DNA of 64,000 bases. Origin: Dicaeum eximium (taxonomy: Eukaryota; Chordata; Aves; Passeriformes; Dicaeidae). The position numbers and the translations under genes are program-made. How positions within the stretch are numbered: the stretch's first letter is position 1; each line of letters opens with the position of its first letter. The notes below the pieces were generated by a model. The model searched no databases. It saw only the letters and a program-made list of their open reading frames with translations, and had not been told where the DNA came from. Positions 15,095 through 28,300 of this stretch are shown one piece after another. Location of the stretch: contig VWZP01010162.1 in NCBI GenBank assembly GCA_013396995.1, positions 1,034,261 through 1,098,260 on the forward strand, given 5' to 3'.

Positions 15095-15150
15095 ATTTGA
15101 GTTTGGCTATGATCACACAGCCAAGGCAGAACTGAGGCAGGAAGCCTACA
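15095..15150 (-). mobile_element. Possible MIR-like SINE fragment (reverse orientation)
   Basis: GGCTATGATCACACAGCCAA, then GGCAGAACTGAGGCAGGA resembles the reverse complement of the MIR core (CCCAAGGTCACACAGCTAGT, GGCAGAGCTGGGATT). A second motif, GTGACTTGCCCAAAACTCC, lies at about 15216-15235. Only short matches are visible, so confidence is low. Confidence 0.3.
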
Positions 15151-18100
15151 GCTGTCACAGGAAGATGTTGGGCTCTGATGTAGATACACCCTGGGCAGCA
15201 GCTTTGACTGCTGAGTGTGACTTGCCCAAAACTCCAGCAAACACAAAATCTTCCCATGAGGATTGTGCTGACTGAAGCCAAAGGACCATCAAGGTCTGTT
15301 CTGCAGATCATCAGTATCCAGAGCAAGGCAAAAAGTCAGAGCAGAGCAAACACATTCCTTCCCCAGTTAGGTCTCCCAGCTTCTACTGGGAAGAGGCTGA
15401 CAATGGAGTTCATAGCCTTCAAAGGTGTTTCACTCTATTACTTTTTCATTTTTATCAAGTGAAATTAAACATAGTAAGGAATTTATCATGGTGGTTTTGA
15501 AAAAGGCTGGAGTGAAATTTTGGCTGTATTCTAGACAATGTCTTTGGTGTTTGTAAAAAAAAGTTTTACAGTTTGGTATAGAACTTCCAAGTCTTTAATC
15601 ACAAAACAGATTAAGTGGCTCCACACAGCAATGTAGTGTGAGATAAAAGAACAATTTGGCACAACAGGTTAAAATGCAGACAAAACATGGATTAGAATAA
15701 TACTGTGCTGACAAATTGAGAACTTGGATCTGATTGTGACTAGTCCTTATATTTCTGAGTTGTTTAGGTTTTATTTATAAAAGACAATTTCCAAGACTGT
15801 GCTTCCCTAGGAGCACTAGTTTAACACTGAGTTTGAAGAAAATTTATCTTTTTAGGCTACCAGAAAAATGCTCCTCCTTGCTCAAAGGCAAAGTAAAAGA
15901 ACAGAAAAATACTGCCACTATCTCCAACACAAGCAGACTCTATAAACAGAGAATTGTAAAGCACTTTCTGTCTACTCATGACCATGTGTCATGGCCTCTG
16001 GCCAGGCAGGGGTGCTCACAGCAGCTTCCTTTCTCAAGAAATGCTGTGGGTGAAAAATAGGAAATAGTGACATGGAGAAATCAGAGATCTGATATGCAAC
16101 TCCTGGCACAGAAAACTCCAGCTGTAACTTCCCAGGTAACATTTGATACTGCATACACAGCAGAATAAAATTCAAACTCTCTTTAGGTTTTTCTTACCAA
16201 AACTCAGTCCCCCAGCTTCTTTCAACTGAAGGATTACTGGGAAACTTTTCATATTAGTTACTACAGGGCTAGAATGCTTTTCTTCAAAATACAGATGTTC
16301 ACTACCAACTAAATTTTGCATGTCAAAACTCACTACTGACATAAACAGGAGTCCACACTATTCTTTCAGACTGGTTATAGTCCCATCTATCAATTTAAAT
16401 ACAATGGTCTGGAAATTGCTAAGAGTTAGTTTTGTGGCGTATTATTTTTTTCTTCCTCAAGAAAATAATTTTCAAGTAATATTTTTAGTATGTCTTTATA
16501 TCCTTTATGCATTCCAATATAAGATAAATGCTGAGAAATTGACTCCAATTGTAATTAATTTAGTCTGAAGTATATCACCAACTGCACCAAAGGCTCAGTT
16601 GGTGCACAGTGAAACAGTATTTATTTTCACTTGAAACAGAGGAACACTTTAAAAGAAGCTAAGTTTTTAGGCTTCCCTGTTGACTGCAAGATGTTATCCT
16701 TACTTGTAAGTCATGAAATGGAAACTTTCAAGTGACAGGTAAAGGCAGTCCATATGTGTGTTTGGATGAAACCAAAGATATTTCAGAAAAAAAAAAACAA
16801 CTTTTTTCCATATTAATTAGGAACTTAAATCACATTCCTAAGTGCAGACAGCTACAAGATGTCACTGCATGTAAAACTCCAGCATATTTCTTTTGTCACA
16901 TTATCTGAAAAATTATAAAGATATTCAGGTAATGCCACTCTGACTTTTCTTTATCTTAGGTTTTCAAAATGTTTATTTTAAAAACATGCTGTCAAACCCA
17001 TCAATGTGGTGCAGTTAATTAAAGTTAACCCAAAAGCAAATTAATCAAACTGTGAATTTCCTTCATGTATTGCAAGACCATTATTACGAAGAGTAAATGG
17101 CAAGATCTCAATGACTGGCTGCCCCTGTTCCAGAAAGAGAAGAGGGCTTGAAAATGCTCTGTGCTCTCTGGTAGAGGCAGATTAAGGAAAGGGTGGATAG
17201 TAACCTTTCATATTGCTCTCAGACACAGGATTCACTCCATCTGGCTCCATGCTGTTATTATTGCTTCAGTCCAGGCTATTGTCCATTCTCATGACATTAA
17301 TGAGAAAAGGAAAACCAATTTCAGACATATGATTTTTGGCTCATTTTACAAGACAAAAGTGCCATTAGTAGCGTTCTGTATGGTTCACAAGAATATAAAT
17401 CATTTCACTATGTTGCAATTATAAAAGTCAACAAATATGTTGTGAATGGTACCTAAACATAATAGGTTGATATCATCTTGTTTTTCAAATCAATTAGTAA
17501 AAATCTTTTCTCTTGCTATAATGGGTAATATAAAGAGGTCCAGCTTAATCACAATAGGTGGAAGCGTGTAAAAAATAACAAGTGAAATTTGTAAAATCAC
17601 ATTAAAATAGTCAATTTCATCTAATTTTCATTCTGATCTTTAAAAGATCTGAAGAGCTTTTTCTATGCATTATTATTTCTAGGTTTCTTTTTCTTAAATA
17701 TAGCAGCTCTTTTCTGATCTGTTTTGCTCAGTGACTTTCTTGGAAACAATTGTGAAAATACATTGTGTTCAGATTCAATTTTTGAAGAGATGGTTTGGTT
17801 TCTTTGTGTGTTTTTTTTAAACTTATAGAAATCTTTATTATTTTAATAATATCCATTTAGTTCAAATTTTGGATAACCAGACCAAAATGAAAATGTGCAG
17901 GTTAAAAAACATTTACTTCAAACGAAAAGTGGAAGTTTACAACATTTTCAGTTTTTCAATAGACAGGAGAAATATATATTGCTATTTCCAAATGGAAAGA
18001 ACAGACATACATGCTTGCCTGTGATTAGAAATTTTTACTGAGTTATAAATCTTCTAAAGGGAACAAAGTGATCAATCCTGTTTGTCCTTCCTAAAATTAA

Positions 18101-18539
18101 TCTTTTTTAAGGTAGTATATTATTACCAGATTTTTTGTAATGATGCTTGGCAACCTGATTTTTCAAAAAGAAATCCTGTGGAAATATTTAACATTGAGAT
18201 TATTCACGTCCTAATACTGTAATTTCACTTACTTGGTCTCAAAAGCTATACATAAGTAAATAGATTAGAGGTATATCAACAAACAAGCACAGAGTGACGT
18301 GTCAGAGCAGCTACAATCATTGTTAAAACTCTTAATCTTATTTACAGGCCAGAATTTAACCAACAAACAATAACAGGTTTTAATGTTTAACAGTGATTTT
18401 ACATGACAGATCCAGAAATGTTAACAGATATATTTATATACACAAGTGTTTTATAACATATTCTGTGTATATGTAGTATATTGTGACCACACACCCTCGA
18501 GTGCCTGTACTGGGAACAGTATGGTTTAATGGCTTTGGT

Positions 18540-18800
18540 GACACGGACACTGCCATCGAGTGCACCTCAGCAAGTTTGCTGACGACACCAAGCTGTGTGG
18601 GGTGGTCAACGTGCTGGAGGGAAGGGATGACACCCAGAGGGACCCTCAGGATTGAGGGGTGGCCTGTGCAAACCTCGTGAATTCAACAGGGCCAAGTGCA
18701 AGGTTCTGGGTCAGGGCAATCCCAAGCACAGCACAGGCTGGGCAGAGAATGAGCCCTGAGAAGGTCTCAGGGTTCCTGGCTCATGAGAAGCAGGCGAGGC
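18540..18800 (+). mobile_element. CR1 LINE fragment (3' part of the reverse-transcriptase ORF, decayed)
   Basis: The DNA follows the well-known avian CR1 stretch that encodes IECTLSKFADDTKLCG, then LEGRDxIQRDLDRLExWACANLMKFNKAKCKVL. Visible matches include GAGTGCACCTCAGCAAGTTT, GACACCAAGCTGTGTGG, CTGGAGGGAAGGGATG, CAGAGGGACC, GGCCAAGTGCAAGGT and GGCAATCCCAAGCACA. Several indels break the frame, so it is a dead, 5'-truncated copy inserted sense to the plus strand, antisense to PDZRN4. Similarity fades by about 18800-18840. Non-LTR retrotransposons of this family are the dominant repeat of bird genomes. Confidence 0.85.
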
Positions 18801-20194
18801 CAAGGGCAGCAGGCAGCAGCACTCCAGGGCCTCCTCCATAAAATGAGAGCTATTTAAAGATGGGATAAATGGCATACTCCCAGCAACTGACAGCCCGTGC
18901 CAGGAGCAGCAGATCAACCCAGCAGTGGGACTCCTGTACGGGGCACACCAACCTGTAAATGCAGACTAACTGCAGGCAAACCATGCAGGTTAGACACTGC
19001 AGGTATTGGCCCCAAAAACCCAGCTAAGGGCTCTGACATGGCATGCTGATAGAGCAGGAGGGAAGGCAGCTGAGGTCTTGACTCACCAGTATAAGATCTC
19101 TTACCTTGCTCTCCATGTCCTTTTTGTTAAAACCCATTCATTAACCCATTTCTTATAAGTGGGTAAATCTGATTCACTGAATGACTCAGCAGCATAGCTT
19201 TGCCTCCCAGTTTTTTGGATGTCCACACCCAGAGAAGTCAATTGTTTCGTAATTTTCAAAGGACCTCTAGGATCTGAAACTAATCCTTGTCATTCTCAAT
19301 CAGTGCTGGCTTTTCAGGAAATATATGTAAATGAAAATACTCAGCTTGATTAGGCATTAAAACTATTATTACCTGGATTTCCAAGACTCTTAAAATATTT
19401 TCAATTTTATAATCAACTATTAGCCAATATTAAACAGTTGGATTAGAAATTGTCTGCATTAACCCAAGGAAACTTCCTGACAGGATCAACAACAGTAATT
19501 AAACTAATTAAACATCACCAGCAGCTAACATTATTGAATAAAGTAAATCAAAAAAGAGGAGGTAGGGAGGCATATTTGCATTATGAGGAAGTCACAATCT
19601 TGCTGAATTAGCATTATGCATCATGGCCTGAAGATCTTGCTTCTGAAAACTCCCTGAACTCTTTAAAGACAAAATACATGGAGAGAAAGCTCTGATTAGA
19701 CACAAAGATCAGCAATAATTAATGAGTAGCAGAGTCGTAGGAAGGCATAAGTTGCAGCACTGCCTCCTGAGCAGTTTCAACACTTGCAAGGGCAGATTTA
19801 GCAGAGAAGCTATAGTTCTAATCACTGCATTACTATCCTAGTTTGGAGCAATAAGACATGACAATTTGATTTACCAGAATTCTACAAAACAGTTTAAAAA
19901 CCTCACAACTTCTTGAAGTGTTGCTGGAGGAAATAATGAGCACATTCATTTAAGTCAGTCTCTTTTGCTCCCCACCACTCCTTATGCTCTGAACTGCATG
20001 GCATGGAAGGGAGGAAAAGGCAGTCATCACCCACCTTCTTACTGCAAATATATTTAACAGTGCTTTGTTTGCAGACTGGAAGTTGTATTGCAGTATTTAT
20101 GCAAACAGTGGCATTTGGAAAAAAAAAAAAAGAAATCCTTCAAAGTGATTACAATTTCAGACTTTGAGAAAGAGATTCTAACAATTACATGCTT

Positions 20195-20287
20195 TAGGTT
20201 TTGTTCAGCACTGAACTGGTCAGGCAGTTGGACTAGATGATTGCAGTAGGTCCCTTCCAACTGAAAACAGTTTATTCTATTCTAGTT
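20195..20287 (+). mobile_element. CR1 LINE 3' end fragment
   Basis: The sequence GTTGGACTAGATGATTGCAG, followed by GTAGGTCCCTTCCAACTGAA and a tail TTCTATTCTA, is the hallmark CR1 3' UTR with its short tandem terminus. It is oriented with the plus strand. It is separated from the 18.5-kb CR1 fragment by 1.4 kb of unrelated sequence, so it is a separate short insertion. Confidence 0.85.
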
Positions 20288-22252
20288 TGTTACTCACAGT
20301 GCCTTTTGGATCTTAAACACTTCCAAATCCTCACATGTAAAACAGTTTGAAAAACAATAGCAGTTGCCTTCTGAAAACAGAAAGGTACAGCTGACAAACT
20401 GTAAAAAGAAATTTAAGTCCCATCCCAAAAGCCCAGTTTTACAGTCATATAATAGCTGGAGTTGGAAAACTGTTGCAAGGAAAAGTTAAATAATATCCAG
20501 AGTGCACAGCTGAAAAACCATGTAAAGAAAGAAAATCAGACTGGAAAAGTCTGTTTAATAGATAAAACTTCAGCTGTTCCTTTTATATTATCCCCTTGTG
20601 TCTGACATGCTAACCCATTAATATCTGAACTGTATCAAATAAAATGCTACAAGACCTTCCACTGAAAATATTCTATAAAATTCATACTGAACATTAAACA
20701 TTTGTAACTTTCTTTTAGTCTGACTCATTTTTTGAGTTATTTAATTATTATAATTTACACTGGTGTTTGTGTTTTTGCTGGCAAGCATTCCCTGTTTTCT
20801 CTCTAACCTTCAAATACTCCAAGCTACTTCTACATCTTCCAAGTGTAGTTTTTAATACCTCCCCACAGAGGCATCCTCAGAATCAATGCATCTCACATGT
20901 GTGCATCCTAAAACCTGATATGTTCATTCAATGCTCAAATATGCTTGTTGAAATTGAGTGGAAACACCCAACCATGAAACTCCAGAATAAACTCTGGATA
21001 CACAAATCAATGAAGATGACAAAGAAAAGGAAATGTTATTTTGCAGGAAGCAATCCCCACATCTCCTAATTTGTCAGTCCTGGTCTAAAAAAACCCAAAA
21101 CTAGAAAAAAAACCAAAACACTTCACACAAAAAACCTCAGATAAACTTATTTTAAATAAAAATACATAATAAATCTTTCTATGTCAGTTTTAATGAAAAC
21201 ACTGTTTGCCCAAAAGCCTTCCCAAATTTTACAGCTGTCTTAGTTTGATAAAAGATGCTGCCTTCCTTACCTTTTGTGACTTAGATCTCCATACAAAATA
21301 CTACACCCAAAAAGTGCAGATAAAAATTTCTTACTTTGAGCAATAATTTTTATTGTTCTCTTGCCAAAAGGACATCACCAGTCTCTCAATCTTTGAGTGG
21401 TCTGCTTCTCTGAACAAACTCCATGTCTCTGAAGATTGCTGAAAAATGAAGCATTGCTCTGCTGCTTTCGATGGCTGGTGCCCTGAACCATTTCAAACAC
21501 ACATCTGCATCTTCACTTGCTAAAACTCATCACCTAAGTTCCACAGGCACCTACTCAGACTCCTCTACTCTGAAATTTTCAGACTCTGGAATTGTCAATA
21601 TCAGGGTTTGCTGACTCCTACAAAGGCACAGAGAGCAGTCAAAGCTGAGATCCGGCACATGCTCTCAGCCGATGCAGGGGGTTCATTGTTCCCCTAGAGC
21701 AGAGTCAGCTAAACCAGAGACACTCCAACCACCCCCTTAGGGGACACACACTGCCATCCAACACTTGGCTTTACTTTATTCCAGTTGTAAAGATGCAGAG
21801 ATTAACAAGACTGGGTATGACATGAAACCATATGGTAAGTGATTTCAAGCTAGTCCCTAAATAGGGACTTAACTGGAGCATTTCAAGTTGCATCTTTTTT
21901 CATGCTAATTCGTGACAGATTTTGAGTAACAATGTTCAAAATCTAGCAATTGAAATATCTGAAACATGGAATAAGGCTTGATCTTGCAGTTATATGCCTA
22001 TTTTGCTTGATTGGTTTAATGAAAAATGTAACATTGAGTCATTAGGACTATTGAGTTGGAGCAGGCCACCTCAAACAGAAGTACCACAGCATAGGAGGTA
22101 GAGTCTAAGACAAGTTTTGTACCTGAATTTCCCCTTTTGTACTTATGTTGGAATTTTACATATTATGAGCTTCCATTTAATTAGTGAAATATATAATTCC
22201 AGAAGAATGAAATATCAGACCCATGTGAGACATAATATATAAAAAAAACCCC

Positions 22253-22316
22253 CAAATTATATTATTATTACTATTATATATTTTATATTATTATATTTCT
22301 TAAATTTTATTAATTC
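22253..22316. repeat. AT-rich (TTA/ATT)n tract
   Basis: Almost pure A/T with repeated ATTATT and TATATT units. No gene signal. Confidence 0.8.
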
Positions 22317-25300
22317 TGGAACAACGCAAGATTAAGTAAGATTTGTTCTGGCTTTAAATAGTGAAGAACTCTGTACAAAGAGTTTTATCCCATCAATCTA
22401 ACCTCAAAAGCACTAAAAGTATGTTGGTTCATGTGAAAATTCCAAAGAGTTTAAGTTGTATCACTAACACTTGCTTCAGCTGAATCTTATCCTAACGCAG
22501 ACATCACTAAGTGAAATATTTCAGGTTGAACTAATCACATTTGCTAAAAAGTATATGTCTAAATCATCTTCAGTACATGGAGAATGAGAAATTGTTGAGA
22601 TATTTATCCACAGGCAGTATGAATCTCAACTTAAGTGTCCTGTCTGCTCTAGGCTCTAATTTTAGACTGGTTTGCTGGGCTGTTTGCAGAGCTTTGTACC
22701 CTGTTGAACACATGATCAGCACTCAAAAAAGTAAACATCAGGCAGATGGCTTGACACAGGCTGGTGAACATCACTTATAATTGTTCTCCTACTTAGTAAC
22801 ATGGATTCATCATGGTTTGGCGAATCATTTATTGGTAAAATGCACAATACATGAATTCAGGGAAAACTCAACTCATTTAAAATTGGAAAAAGCAGCACCA
22901 ATGACGGTGCTTGCAATTTATAATTGGATTTCACTGTTTTGTAGTAGTCTACTACACATTTCTCTACCCAGTCCATTAGCCTCTGAAGTCTCATTTCATT
23001 TTTAAGTGGATGAATCAAAGGAAAAACTTAGCAACTGGATTATGGACTTCAGGCTTTTCCTGCCAGAACAGATCTTTAATGGCTCAAAGCCGAATGGACA
23101 GACAAGTTTTTTGAGAGGACAGGTTATTTATATACGAAGTAGGAGCTCTGATTTAGAAAGCAGGAGTGGTTATTTTTTGGTTTTAAAGTACATAAAAAGA
23201 GAGAGAGAAATGCAATGCAAGAAGTCAATAATCTAGCCATACATTTTCTTCATACAGTTCTTCATTTTCTACTGAAACTCTTGGTAGTGCCCTCAGCAGA
23301 ATGGCTGTAATGGACTGCAGGGCTCTGACCAACACAAGATGAGTTTAAGGAATCAGATGAAAACTTTGTTCTTAGGTAGTTCTGCTAAGATATTAACAGC
23401 ACTGTCTGAACAGTTCACTCTCTGAAAGGTATTCTAAAATGTCATTGTGTTCTTTAATCCTTAAAATACTGTTCATGGTTAGTGCTAATTAGAAGATACA
23501 ACCTCAGGACTCAGTGATGAATAGTGATCCTTTAGATTTCCATTACCCCATAGCAGGGAGGAAACAAAAATTACATAAAATCCCACACTCTTACTACAAG
23601 GGCACAGGACTTAAGTGACTTGGAAAAGAAAGCTGAAAACAGTAGTCTACCTTTATTTAATGAGAAATTCTAGCAGTAGTAAGAATTCTTTAAATAAAAT
23701 AATTATATGAACTATTTTTCCTTCTTCCAGTTTATTTTTATATTGAAAAAATAGAAATAGTCTTCCCAGTACTCAGACTCTCCCTGCTCTATTTTTAAAT
23801 AAAAATGAAAAATAGAGAAATAATTTTAAAAAATTGTTAAAAAAAATTAAGGTATTTTGAGTATTTGGAAACACAGAAGAATCCCTATATTTTTCATAAA
23901 TATCATACTTATTCTGCCTACCACTCAAAGACAAAAAAGTTAAAGGTGTGCTAGCAAGAGCATTATTGCTTTTACACCATTCTCTTGGTTAGTAGGAAGT
24001 AAATTTCTGTTTAAAAATTTCTCAAAACAGTCAGTTTTCCATATAATCACACACTTAGAGCATACTAAAATCTGGTTCTGCCGAGCACTTGAAGATTTTA
24101 TGGAGAAATTTTAAAAAACAACATGCAATCTAAGTGCAAGTTAGAAGTGTAAGTTACAGAATTAAAGTGTAAGGTAGAAAGTGCTGCTACACATCTGGCA
24201 CTAGCACAAGGCATCTGATTTGGATCAGGGCTCTGAGCACTGCAGGGGAAGTGAAGGATTCAGCTTTCTGGTCCGAATGCTGGACATTGCACCCCTCAAA
24301 AAAATGCAACTAATCCTCTCAAGAAGGGCACAACAGCCTGAATGCTCCTGGAACATTTATCTTTTAGGTCACAGTAGCAGCTACCAGAGAAAGCTGGGGG
24401 CCAGGCAGAGGTATGTGCTCAAAAATCTTGCTGACAGCATGAAGACCATATGGCTCCATATTTGCCATGTGCCAAAGACCGGCCTAAATCAATCAGACTG
24501 TAACAGAGAAGTGTAGGGATCCAGATGTTTTAATTCACTCAAGACAGCAAATCCCTTCCATTTAAAATAGCATGCCTTCTTCCCACAAGCTGCTGGAAGG
24601 ACTTCAGATATTTACCCTCTTGATCAGCGTGGTTAAAGAAACAAATGCAAGATTGAGAGACTGTACTTGGAAACAGATGGGCAAGTTCTGAGCCTCTGGG
24701 TCTCTCAAACACTGGATGCTCCAAATAAGGAGGGAAAGACAGATAAAGGGAAAAAACCCTCATATTCTCTATCAACCCATTTCAGAACTTCTCCCATATT
24801 AGGTGACCTCTTCTATACACAGAGAATCAGAAGTCATCCAATTTTAAAGTTGTTAAACCATTTAATAGGTGTTTGGAATATAGTGATCCCCAAATAAGGT
24901 TTCCATACTTAAAAATTAAGTAGAAATCAGCAGGATGTCAGCAATTCTGAATTTTTTTCCTGTAATTTCTCCCATTCCCTCTCTATTTCCCAGTCTTGCT
25001 ACTTGAAAGACAAATATTTTCCTCAAAGAAAAAAATATGTAAAAACATATCCTGTAAATCACATGCGTAAACTTTCTATGTAAATAAACATAGCAGCCAT
25101 GACTTATTTTGTCAACAATATTTCATAAAGAAAATGCCTTCCAAAACAATTTGTATTAAGAAACAGTGTTGAGTCATTCTGCACTCCTTTCCTGCAGCAG
25201 CTGTGATTCAATCAAGTTGGGCCTACATACAAAGTTGTAAAATTACATTAAATTTGCAATTCCAAACAAGACATATATTTACCAAAATGTCTGTGTATTA

Positions 25301-28300
25301 GTAACAAATGTAGTTTGCTTAGTATATTTGATTTTACTAATCCTTTGGTCTTTGTTGGTGGTTTGAAGTGACCACATCTGCTCTTGCCAATATGAAAATT
25401 AATTTTTCCATAACAGTATGGTTTTAAATGCTGCAGAATTTTTAATTTTGGAGAGAAGCTACCGAAGAACTTATTCTTTTTTTATAACATTATCACTTCT
25501 ATTTTCAAAGCATTTGGAAAGCACAGTGCTGTATATGCTTCTTACTGCTCCTATTCCAAAGTTCTTACTACTCCTATTCAAAAGTTCTAAGGAGGAGCAT
25601 TCTCCCATTCAACACACTGCTGTATTTTGCAGCTTCTTGAAAACCGGATTATTAATTTTTTCAAGTAAAGCCTTGAATAATTACTTCATTTAGAGCATTT
25701 CAGCACTGGCAGACACTAAAGGCTTTTTTCATTCAACCTCCAATTACAGACAACAGTGATTACCTACTCTTTAAAAATATAACTAGCTGATTAGGAAAAA
25801 GAAGAGATCAAAGCTCTTGGAGCACATATCCTTGGGATTGCAACAACCAGTTCAGTGACTTAAGAAGATTCTGCATTCGCACAACACATGTAAGCTGTCA
25901 GCTCCTCTAACTGTGGAGTTGCCTCAACCACAATAAAGAGCAACTTTCATGAAAGGCAGAAGGCTCTTTTCACTTTCTGAAAATGCCAAGATCTTCTGGG
26001 GTGCCAGCAGCATGTGCTGTAAGAGACATGGCTTCCTTGCACGTCCTTCAGTTCTAAGCAGCAAACTCAGCATGGTCTCAGACTTTATCAGAGCTTTCCA
26101 TAGCTGGGCTTACCATCAATTATTCCCACTAGTCTTGATCATAAGAGCCTCAAAGGGTTAGATCTCCCTGATACATCCTAAAGTCCTTTCTGAAGCTTTT
26201 GACCTTTTCTGCTCTCTATGTAATGGACAAGGCTAAGGAAAGTCACTGGAGAATGCCTTTCCTGCTCTCAGATTTCCATAGTTCACCAGGTTAAGGCACC
26301 TAGCTCCACAGCAACCATCAAGTTCACCATATCTCTAAGACAGACTTGGACCAAGACCAAGGCAGTAGTACACAACCTACAGCCCAGTTGTCATGGAGAT
26401 TTGGCTTATCAATGGATGAGAAAGCACTTTCTGCAGGGCTGCCCAAGATCATTCCCAGAGCAAAGGTCCAAGAGAAGGGTTTTCACACAAAGCCTTGCAC
26501 CTCCAGCAATAAAGATACATTTCTATGGTCTTGTCTTCTCTAACATAAATAGACACCAACATGTAAATATGTGTATATGCAATTATTTGGAAAATTCCTA
26601 AACAAAACGCTCCCCTATATATGCCCTTCTCTTCCTGGGAAGGAGATGAAAGCAGCAGCATTGGACAGATGTTAGACAAATTGTTTAATGCATTCCTGAA
26701 AGTGTTTAATGAACACCTCACATGAACAAAAATTTCCTCTAAACCTACAACCTCAGCTACATATAAAACTGCATTGCTTTGGCTGCTGGGCAAGATGGAA
26801 GGATGCTTAAGTCTTGTTGTTTTGCAAGGTTTACCTTAAAGTTTAAAAAAAAACCAAAAATACTCATAGGAAGGAAGGAAAAGATGACATGCAGCAAAGT
26901 CAAGCTCAAACAGGGCATCTAGGAAGATGCTAAGCTTCAACTTGCCGTATTTCTGACACATTATACCTCAGGGGTGAGATCAGACACTTTCTGAAGGAGA
27001 TGGGTGTGATCAGGCCTTCCCATGATGCTGAGGGATCTGTGGCCCATGGTAGCAACACCATTTATGGGATCTTGCAGGTTCTTACATTAGTCAGCTGTTC
27101 CACAGGTTAACCAAAATCCTTCCTACCTTACAGCAGTTTGGAGTTGCCAATTTAGCAGCTGCCTAACCCTGCAGACCCAGTACAGTTATCTTAGTTCTGC
27201 TGCAGCACTGTTCCCCCTCATTTACCTATCAGAGTTCCTGACAGTGTTAATTTGACAATTCAGTTACCCCTATTCCTAAATGCACTCAATTTCACCCACA
27301 CTTCCTATTTATGAGCAAGCATTAGAAATTACTTTTGTGGAAACTTGAAGTTGGTGCTTTGTACTCTTTAATTGTAAAGTTTCCCATTTTTCTTTTTTCT
27401 TGCCCATTCCACTTCACTCTTTCTCTTCTGCTCCTACAGTGATCCATCTGCTGTAGAGATTCCCCACAGTCAGAGCAAAATAGAAATATCTCATGGGAGA
27501 GCAGGGGTTATGCACATTCATGTGCATGCAAGATCCTGAAGCCTTTTTCATCATGCCTAACCTAAGCTGCCTAAACAAAAACCCAGCATGGTAGAAGTAG
27601 CATAAAAAAACAGGGTAGAAGATGATTTTTCACCACTTCCACTTCACACACTCTCTTGACCTCTTTCATGCTGGGTCACATTTCAGAAATACTCTCACAC
27701 TGTTACTTCTGCCTCATCTGCCTCGTGCCATTCCAGCTACCACAGCATCGTTTTTCTTTGCTCCTGGGAGCACCTTGCTGTCCAAGATCTATGACTCACA
27801 ATCTGAAGAGACTTACTGAAAAGGACAACCCTGCCTTATCTGTTAAATATACCAATTCTGCAAATAAACGAGTTGGAGAGTTCATCTGGTGGTCATATTC
27901 CAACTACGTTTGGCATTTCCGTCATTTTTTAGATAAAAGCATGTGATCATACATATTTTCACAAAAACAACGTAGAATTATACTTGCACATGTGCCTGGT
28001 TTCTCTGTGAGTACAAGACCAAACAAATACAGATGGAAAACCCTCCTACAGGCTTGGGCCTCTCTAAAGCTCCAGCCACAGCAAGTTCTCAGTTTATATG
28101 TCAGATTAAAAGACCCCACCTCTTAGAAAACAAGGAATTTTATAATTTTTTCATGATGCTATGCTTCACAAGTATCAAAAAAGTATCAAATAATATTTTG
28201 CCTGTTTATGGATGTAAGACTTCGTTCAGTCAACTGAGAGATCAAATAGTGAATTTCTGTTCATAAAACCTTGTCATTCACTCTTTACTCTATTACACAA

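Noticed and set aside
24220..24516. 98-codon plus frame in intron 3
   Set aside because: It starts with TTG, shows no recognisable domain and lies in single-copy intronic sequence. It looks like chance.
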